Source: Lachnospiraceae bacterium
GTDB lineage: Bacteria; Bacillota; Clostridia; Lachnospirales; Lachnospiraceae
NCBI GenBank assembly: GCA_016281335.1
Contig: JAEEIK010000157.1
Span: 1-40,801, forward strand
Length of the DNA stretch: 40,801 nucleotides
Direction of reading: 5' to 3'
Position numbers and translations under genes: made by a program. A model generated the notes under the pieces. It was not told where the DNA came from and searched no databases. It saw only the letters and a list, made by a program, of their open reading frames with translations. Of the stretch, positions 35,775 to 40,801 are shown in pieces. Each line of letters starts with the position of its first letter. The stretch's first letter is position 1.

Positions 35775-37942
35775 ATCTCCTGGTATTTCTTAAGCACCTT
35801 TTTCACTTCGGTCAGAGACTCAATGAACACTTCCACGCACTTGGGATCAAACTGCGTTCCCGACCCTTCCTTTATTATCTGCACAGCCTTATCAAAGGGA
35901 AAAGCCGGTTTATATACTCGCGGCGATGACAGCGCATCGAACACATCCGCAATAGCCATGACTCTGGCCGACAGCGGAATCACCTCACCGTGAAGTCCCT
36001 CGGGATAGCCCTTGCCGTCCCATCTCTCATGATGATATGCAGCCATATTCCTGGCTTCTTTGAGATAGTTATCACCCTCCATGGAACTTATGGCATTTTC
36101 AAGTATATTCTTTCCTGCTGTCGTATGAGTCTTCATTATCTCAAACTCTTCATCCGTCAGCTTGCCCGGTTTATTAAGCACGGCATCGGGTATGTTGATC
36201 TTGCCCACATCATGGAGCGGGGCACTCATCTCCACATCCCTCATATACCTGTCACTTAATTTTTCCGCATAGTAACCGTTCCGCTTTAAACCCTGCAGTA
36301 TGATCCTTACATAGGCCGCAGTCTTCAGTACATGCGCTCCGGTATCCGAGTCCCTGCTTTCCACCATGTCCGCCATCGTGATCAGCAGCGTGCTCTGCAT
36401 CTTGGTGATGGATTCGGATTTGTTCCGGTTTTCCTTCAGCTGGTATACGGTCTCTCCGGTCATTCTGCAGAAGGCGTTGTAGAGCTGTTCCACCTCATCA
36501 CCGGTATGTATGTCCATTTTCTCTATCTTGTCAAGTTCCTCTTCACTGGCGCCGCTTTCGTCTACCATTTCATTGGCTCTCAACGTCATGCTCATGATCG
36601 GCATTACTATATGGTACTTGGTAGTCAGTATGCTTATTGCAACTATCAGCAGTATGAAGCCTGAAAAGATCAGCAGCACTCTCCCTGCATAATCACTTAT
36701 CATTTCATTAACACGCCTGTATTCCACATTTGATACCGCATAGCATACACAATTGCCCTCATCATCATAGACCGGATAATAAGATGCGATAAAGTTGCCG
36801 TACTGGTCATCCATCTTTACGGCCGGCAGCATTTCACCGGCAAGCAGCGCATCCTTATACGGAAGATAAGCCTCTTCATATTCCACTACGCTTCCCGGGC
36901 TTTCTCCGAATACATAACTGCCGTCGCTTAAGATCGTATTCAGATCGAACACAACATGACAGCCGTCTTTTTCTATCTTGTAAACATACAGAAAGGCTAT
37001 ATCGGGCGAACTGTTCTTAAGTATCTCAAGTCTTCTTCTGGTTTCATCATAACCCCTGGCCGCGTATCCCAGTTCCAGATATGTCTCTACTCTATCGGGA
37101 TCAATTATCTCCGATGCCAGATAGGCTATCTGTGACGCATCCGAAGACATATCTTCGATGGTAGTCTCCCGGAAGCTGCTTATACTGAAGATCACGGCGA
37201 TGACGGTCACCAGCAGGGTGGAAATGACAAGTATCAGGTTGATACGCAGTCCTATAGGCATCCTGCTTTTCAGCTTTCTCCTGGCATTTTCCTGTTCGTC
37301 AAAAGAAAGCGGCGTCTGTCTCCATGAAGACAGACGCACATAGTCTTTTACCTTTGCCGGAGTGATGCGTATCAGCAGCAGAGCTGCCGCAAGAGAGATA
37401 GCCTTGTCCATCAGATCGGTGATGTAGGTGCTTACCATATGGCTTCCGAAAGGGCCTAAGCCAAGATGCTTTCCCAGCCAGTCATATATAGCTACCGACA
37501 TGGGCGCATCAGAGGATGCCTCATACAGAAACCAGGTGATCGCACCGCCTATGCCGCCGCCTATCAGGGCCAGTATCAGTACATAGAAGATCAGATCGGC
37601 AGCGCTTCTTTTTTTCTCCACGCCGTATTTTTTTATTCTTTTGTATCTTGCGTAATCCCCGAACCATGCTGCGGTAACTATAGCGATCAGCATATTGAGG
37701 GAAGCATAGAATATAGACTCTCCGTCCATAAAGAAATTGACCGCATTCGTTGCAAAGGCCGTAATAATCCCCGGAACGATGCCGCCCAGCGCAGTCGCCA
37801 CTATCGTTCCTACAGTATCTATATAAAACGGCAGTCCCGTTCTCCTCACCGCCATTGACAGCAGTACATTCAGCAGAAGCGAAAACACCATCAATGAAAT
37901 AACGGCAGGATGAAATATGCTGTTTTTCTTTTGCCTGAACAT
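35771..37942 (-). CDS. membrane HD-GYP protein (predicted c-di-GMP phosphodiesterase)
   Basis: A 723-residue protein. Residues about 10-200 form five or six membrane helices resembling the membrane part of ECF-type S components and similar sensors ([39 protein letters not shown]). A Cache-like outside domain (about 255-400, [36 protein letters not shown]) lies between two further helices, then HAMP and an HD-GYP domain: [26 protein letters not shown] near 575 and [13 protein letters not shown] near 642, a complete set of catalytic residues. The stop overlaps the hybrid-kinase start by 4 bases. No good ribosome site lies at the ATG; AAAGGAT is about 20 bases away, so the start may be imprecise. 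Confidence 0.92.
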   Translation of the reverse strand: MFRQKKNSIFHPAVISLMVFSLLLNVLLSMAVRRTGLPFYIDTVGTIVATALGGIVPGIITAFATNAVNFFMDGESIFYASLNMLIAIVTAAWFGDYARYKRIKKYGVEKKRSAADLIFYVLILALIGGGIGGAITWFLYEASSDAPMSVAIYDWLGKHLGLGPFGSHMVSTYITDLMDKAISLAAALLLIRITPAKVKDYVRLSSWRQTPLSFDEQENARRKLKSRMPIGLRINLILVISTLLVTVIAVIFSISSFRETTIEDMSSDASQIAYLASEIIDPDRVETYLELGYAARGYDETRRRLEILKNSSPDIAFLYVYKIEKDGCHVVFDLNTILSDGSYVFGESPGSVVEYEEAYLPYKDALLAGEMLPAVKMDDQYGNFIASYYPVYDDEGNCVCYAVSNVEYRRVNEMISDYAGRVLLIFSGFILLIVAISILTTKYHIVMPIMSMTLRANEMVDESGASEEELDKIEKMDIHTGDEVEQLYNAFCRMTGETVYQLKENRNKSESITKMQSTLLITMADMVESRDSDTGAHVLKTAAYVRIILQGLKRNGYYAEKLSDRYMRDVEMSAPLHDVGKINIPDAVLNKPGKLTDEEFEIMKTHTTAGKNILENAISSMEGDNYLKEARNMAAYHHERWDGKGYPEGLHGEVIPLSARVMAIADVFDALSSPRVYKPAFPFDKAVQIIKEGSGTQFDPKCVEVFIESLTEVKKVLKKYQEI

Positions 37943-37975
37943 CGTGTGGGTTATCTTAAATATCCTTTCGTGATC

Positions 37976-38794
37976 CTATTTCGAGGCCTGCTTCCCATGC
38001 ATTTCTTTGGCACTCTCTTTGTTCTCGGCGTGCTCTCTCCTTACAGCAGGCTTCTTTTCGTTCTCGCCCTCCAGGGTATCGAGGCTGATCCTGCTCCTTA
38101 CTTTGATCCTGTCAAACTGTGCGGCCTTCTGGGGATCAACCATACGTAAGGCCAGGATGGCGTCCGCCACATTGGGATTTGTTTTTTCGTATGCTTTTTC
38201 CGACTCTATGAAGTGTTCTATTGCAGTGCCGGCTTCGGCCATATTACTGCACAGTCTTTCGCCGAGTATACTGCCGTAAGCGCCATATTTGGAAGCTGCG
38301 AACTTTTCTATGGCAGCTGTCATATCCGTGAATTCCGCTGACACCTTATTCCCGGCTTCATTTCCGTTTTCTTTCATCCGGTCTGCTATCCTGCCGGCTT
38401 CGTCAAGTTTGGCCCGGTCCAGCTTTTCATAGGCTCTCCACTGCGGAAGTTCTGCTCTCTCTTCGTCGGCATGAGTCTTCAGCCAGGGTTCGTCATATTT
38501 CCCGACTGCCTCTCTCAGAGCCTTTGCCTCAGGCGTATCTTCAAGCTTATCAAGTTCTTCGTTTACTGCCTTTAACAGCTCATCCATTACCAGATAAGGA
38601 TGGTCCATACAGCGTATATCTCCGTATTCCTCCTTCGGCGCACGTCCTTCCTTAAAGCACTCAATCAGTTTCTGAAAGGAGTGGTCTTCGGGCAGAGTAC
38701 GGCCAAGATCATAAACAGCCCCCATAAGCTCATAGGGCTCATTCCTGTAAGCTAAGGCACAGGCTTCATTTATAAACTCTTCCCTGCTTTGCAT
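37976..38794 (-). CDS. charged helical protein with SLDTL motif, unknown function
   Basis: A 272-residue Glu/Lys/Ala-rich, predicted helical protein with no signal peptide or membrane helix. Near residue 232 it reads VRSRISLDTLEGENEKK, the third copy of the motif seen in the 169- and 321-residue proteins 20 kb away, followed by a basic flexible C-terminus (PAVRREHAENKESAKEMHGK). AAGGAGAAG precedes the ATG, as in the 194-residue gene. It is driven by direct-repeat promoter site C and lies 33 bases before the HD-GYP gene with no terminator between, so it probably leads the c-di-GMP operon. Shared promoter and motif place it in the same group as the proteins near the T4SS. Confidence 0.75.
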   Translation of the reverse strand: MQSREEFINEACALAYRNEPYELMGAVYDLGRTLPEDHSFQKLIECFKEGRAPKEEYGDIRCMDHPYLVMDELLKAVNEELDKLEDTPEAKALREAVGKYDEPWLKTHADEERAELPQWRAYEKLDRAKLDEAGRIADRMKENGNEAGNKVSAEFTDMTAAIEKFAASKYGAYGSILGERLCSNMAEAGTAIEHFIESEKAYEKTNPNVADAILALRMVDPQKAAQFDRIKVRSRISLDTLEGENEKKPAVRREHAENKESAKEMHGKQASK

Positions 38795-38853
38795 CAGAGC
38801 TTCTCCTTCCTTTCATACTTTATTTCAGACGCTTCTTACGGCTATTTTCACAT

Positions 38854-38887
38854 ATTATAAAACAGCATGCGTAGCAAAAGCGTATCA
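38854..38887 (-). promoter_or_regulatory. direct-repeat (SARP-like) promoter, site C
   Basis: The minus strand reads TGATACGCTTTTGCTACGC (38887-38869), in which TGATACGC and TGCTACGC repeat 11 bases apart even more clearly than at sites A and B, then 9 bases and a perfect TATAAT (38859-38854). The ATG of the 272-residue gene follows about 60 bases later. The element starts 1 base after the stop of the MetH-like gene. Confidence 0.75.
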
Positions 38888-38888
38888 C

Positions 38889-39503
38889 TTATTCCTTAAC
38901 ACCGATTATCGCCGTTACCGATTTCTCCGGGCTCATGATACAGGTATCCATAAGGCTTAAACCTATATATTTAGCGGGATTCAGTATACTGAAAACTCCC
39001 TTCTGATTTTCCGTAAGTTCCAGATCCCCGTAGCCCGGACTGTATCTCTTTACGTTCTTATGTCCTTTTTCTTCTGATTCCCGGTTCAGCTTTTCATTCA
39101 GTATATTGCAGAATTCCTCTACACATGCGGCTCCGCAGGCCTGAAGAATGGCAGCTTCCGACATGGATCTTACGGAAGCTGTCTTTATCTGCCTGTCTAT
39201 CGCAGCCCCTATGGTTGCCGCAAAGATATAGGCTCTGCTGCAGCCCTCACACCATGCCGCCAGCGACTTTGAATGGATCTCGCCGTAGGGAAGTACGACG
39301 TTTTCCCCTTTTATCTCAATATCAAAAAGGCCGTAGCAGGCCTTCGGGGCTGCCAGGGCCTCTGTTTTCTTAATGCCTTCCGCTATACGCGTAACATCTG
39401 CCTCGTCCGGCTTATGCCCCATATATCCGAGATATCTGTATACCTCTTTCTCCGGTATACTGATCTCTCCGGCTTTCAGGCTGAATTGATATATCGTCTC
39501 CAT
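38889..39503 (-). CDS. vitamin B12-dependent methionine synthase activation-domain protein
   Basis: A 204-residue protein matching the activation (S-adenosylmethionine-binding) domain of MetH, the part that allows reductive reactivation of the cobalamin cofactor. Marks include EVYRYLGYMGHKPD, the central FAATIGAAIDRQI, and KRYSPGYGDLELTENQ followed by IGLSLMDTCIMSPEKSVTAIIGV, the RxxPGYGD and ...MxPxKSVxAxxG signature. In many Clostridia this domain is a separate protein beside a split MetH; no methionine synthase catalytic gene is in the window. The ATG is one base beyond the kinase stop (TGATATG) with no clear ribosome site, so translation is probably coupled. Its co-transcription with a histidine kinase is unexplained. 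Confidence 0.9.
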   Translation of the reverse strand: METIYQFSLKAGEISIPEKEVYRYLGYMGHKPDEADVTRIAEGIKKTEALAAPKACYGLFDIEIKGENVVLPYGEIHSKSLAAWCEGCSRAYIFAATIGAAIDRQIKTASVRSMSEAAILQACGAACVEEFCNILNEKLNRESEEKGHKNVKRYSPGYGDLELTENQKGVFSILNPAKYIGLSLMDTCIMSPEKSVTAIIGVKE

Positions 39504-39504
39504 A

Positions 39505-40801
39505 TCAGAATCTTATGCTTATCTGGGTGCCTTCACCGGGCACCGAATAAAGATTAACATCAGCGTCATGGAACTGTGCTCCGTGCTTAACTATGGACAG
39601 TCCGAGTCCCGTACCTCCGAGAGAATTCGAATGGCTCTTATCAACCCTGAAGAACCTTTCGAATACACGGCTCTGGTCACCGTAAGGTATTCCTATACCC
39701 GTGTCCTTCACGGTCACGGTCACGTGCTCGTTCTTCTCCTTTACGCTGATCACTGCCTCGCCGCCCTTACGGTTATACTTGATGGCATTCTCCAGCAGAT
39801 TGAAGAACATCTCTTTCAGCACCTGTTCCACACCGTTGACATAGGCTGTCTCGCCTTCTATCTTAAGCGTCACTTCCTTCTCGTCGGCCTGGGTCTTAAG
39901 CTCCTTTATCACCGTCTCGGAAAGCTTATATACGTCCACCTTCTCCTTCTTCTCGGTTATCTCGCCGTTATCCAGTTTTGAAAGTCTTATGATATCACCG
40001 AGCAGCGCCATCAGTCTCTTGGATTCCTTATTGATGTCCTCGGCGTATTTCTTTGCTTCTTCGGGAGTTGTCTTTTTCTTGCACATCTTGGAAGAAGCCT
40101 CGGCTATGACTTCCACGGGACCGCTGAGTTCCTTCGACACGTTTCCGGAGAACTCACGCCTCAGTATATCCCTCTGTTCCTTTTCGGTAACATCCATGAT
40201 GATGAACACGGCGCCGCTGACACGTTTATGACTGACCACGGGAGTGCTGATCAGCCTGTAATTCCTGCCGTCGCTTTCGATCAGCTGCTCGGTCTTCTCG
40301 CCGGAAAGCGCCTGCTCCTTGGCCTTTGTGAAACCGTCGTCTATGAATTTGAGTTCTTCACCTATCTTGCAGGCTCTGGTATGACGGAGAGCCGCACCGT
40401 TAGCGCTCAGGATCACGCCCCTCTTGTCGGCGATCAGGAAGCCCTCTTCCATACCTTCGGTCAAAGCTGCGAATTCCTTCTGGCGATAGCTCAGCTCATC
40501 GATCTGGTCCTGGATGGTCAGCTTCTGTTCCTGCAGCCTTTCTATCAAAGGCTTTAACTCGGTATATTCATCCGACAGATCCGGATTGTCCGGGTCTATG
40601 CCGTTAACGGGCTTCAGTATCTGGTTGGCCATACGGAAAGCGATTATACCCGAGATGATTAGCACGAGGGAAAACACCCACATGATGGGGCTTACAGCCT
40701 TCAGCACATTGGATACCACCGAAAGATGCGAAGACAGCCGAAGCACCGTTCCGTCTGTGCAGAGCATGGCATAACTCATCACGCTCTCGTTTCCGCCTCC
40801 A
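39505..40801 (-). CDS. PhoR/WalK-like sensor kinase, phospho-His missing (N-terminus off window)
   Basis: The frame is open to the right edge, so the 5' end is cut. The visible part starts in an outside domain (SYAMLCTDGTVLRLSS), a membrane helix, a short linker, a PAS-like domain (EGFLIADKRGVILSANGAA), a dimerisation domain and an ATP-binding domain. The histidine box reads REFSGNVSKELSGPV: codon 40132-40134 is AAG, Lys, where the family has His (VSHELRTP), and the following TP is lost. ATP-binding motifs are intact: NLLENAIKY, DTGIGIP, FERFFRVDKSHS, GGTGLGLSIVKH. In phosphate-type systems the response-regulator gene usually precedes the kinase and would be off-window. It is probably a non-phosphorylating or otherwise altered kinase. 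Confidence 0.88.
   Translation of the reverse strand, partial: GGGNESVMSYAMLCTDGTVLRLSSHLSVVSNVLKAVSPIMWVFSLVLIISGIIAFRMANQILKPVNGIDPDNPDLSDEYTELKPLIERLQEQKLTIQDQIDELSYRQKEFAALTEGMEEGFLIADKRGVILSANGAALRHTRACKIGEELKFIDDGFTKAKEQALSGEKTEQLIESDGRNYRLISTPVVSHKRVSGAVFIIMDVTEKEQRDILRREFSGNVSKELSGPVEVIAEASSKMCKKKTTPEEAKKYAEDINKESKRLMALLGDIIRLSKLDNGEITEKKEKVDVYKLSETVIKELKTQADEKEVTLKIEGETAYVNGVEQVLKEMFFNLLENAIKYNRKGGEAVISVKEKNEHVTVTVKDTGIGIPYGDQSRVFERFFRVDKSHSNSLGGTGLGLSIVKHGAQFHDADVNLYSVPGEGTQISIRF

Overview
The window reads as chromosomal DNA from a motile, anaerobic gut or rumen Firmicute, most likely a Lachnospiraceae of the Butyrivibrio/Roseburia kind. This is inferred from Firmicute-type Shine-Dalgarno sites, sigma-A-like promoters, the Gram-positive type of conjugation ATPases, a receiver-SARP response regulator, HD-GYP proteins and a GH95 fucosidase. 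Almost every gene lies on the minus strand; the one clear exception is a small gene at 15693-16202.

Region 1 (1-12750) is one tight minus-strand operon starting from a sigma-A promoter at 12721-12750. In order it encodes a DUF1292 protein with an acidic repeat tail, a STAS protein, a CPBP membrane protease, a VirD4 coupling ATPase, a cell-surface protein with Ig-like domains, two paralogous VirB6-like membrane proteins, a VirB4 ATPase with a VirB3/PrgI-like membrane head, and the first part of a solute-binding lipoprotein. It is the core of a type IV secretion system (T4SS), but no relaxase, integrase or lytic enzyme is visible, so it may move proteins rather than DNA.

Region 2 (12772-18483) holds five highly charged, mostly helical proteins of unknown function. 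A sixth lies at 37976-38794. Three of them share a short motif near the C-terminus, [RK]-[KR]-[IM]-S-[FL]-x-x-L. The three minus-strand transcription units that begin with these genes start from the same promoter design: two direct repeats 11 bp apart, then exactly 9 bp, then a -10 box. This is the layout bound by SARP regulators. A receiver-SARP response regulator sits next door (20420-21250) in an operon with a membrane protein and a LytS-type kinase. The working model is that this two-component system controls a regulon of candidate T4SS substrates plus, through the third site, a c-di-GMP-degrading operon (29729-38794).

Region 3 (21365-25260) carries two chemoreceptors with almost identical signalling domains, surrounded by palindromic repeat elements.

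Region 4 (25318-29724) is a phenylalanine operon: a promoter, a 36-residue leader peptide with nine Phe codons, an intrinsic terminator, pheA, a DAHP synthase gene, and unexpectedly a GH95 fucosidase gene. It is a classical ribosome-mediated attenuator.

Region 5 (29729-38887) encodes an HD-GYP / hybrid kinase / HD-GYP trio with overlapping ends. Region 6 (38889-40801) encodes a MetH activation-domain protein and the C-terminal part of a PhoR-like kinase. Both the hybrid kinase and the PhoR-like kinase lack the phospho-accepting histidine (Gln and Lys respectively).

No rRNA, tRNA, CRISPR array or insertion sequence was seen, and no gene-free stretch exceeds 300 bases.
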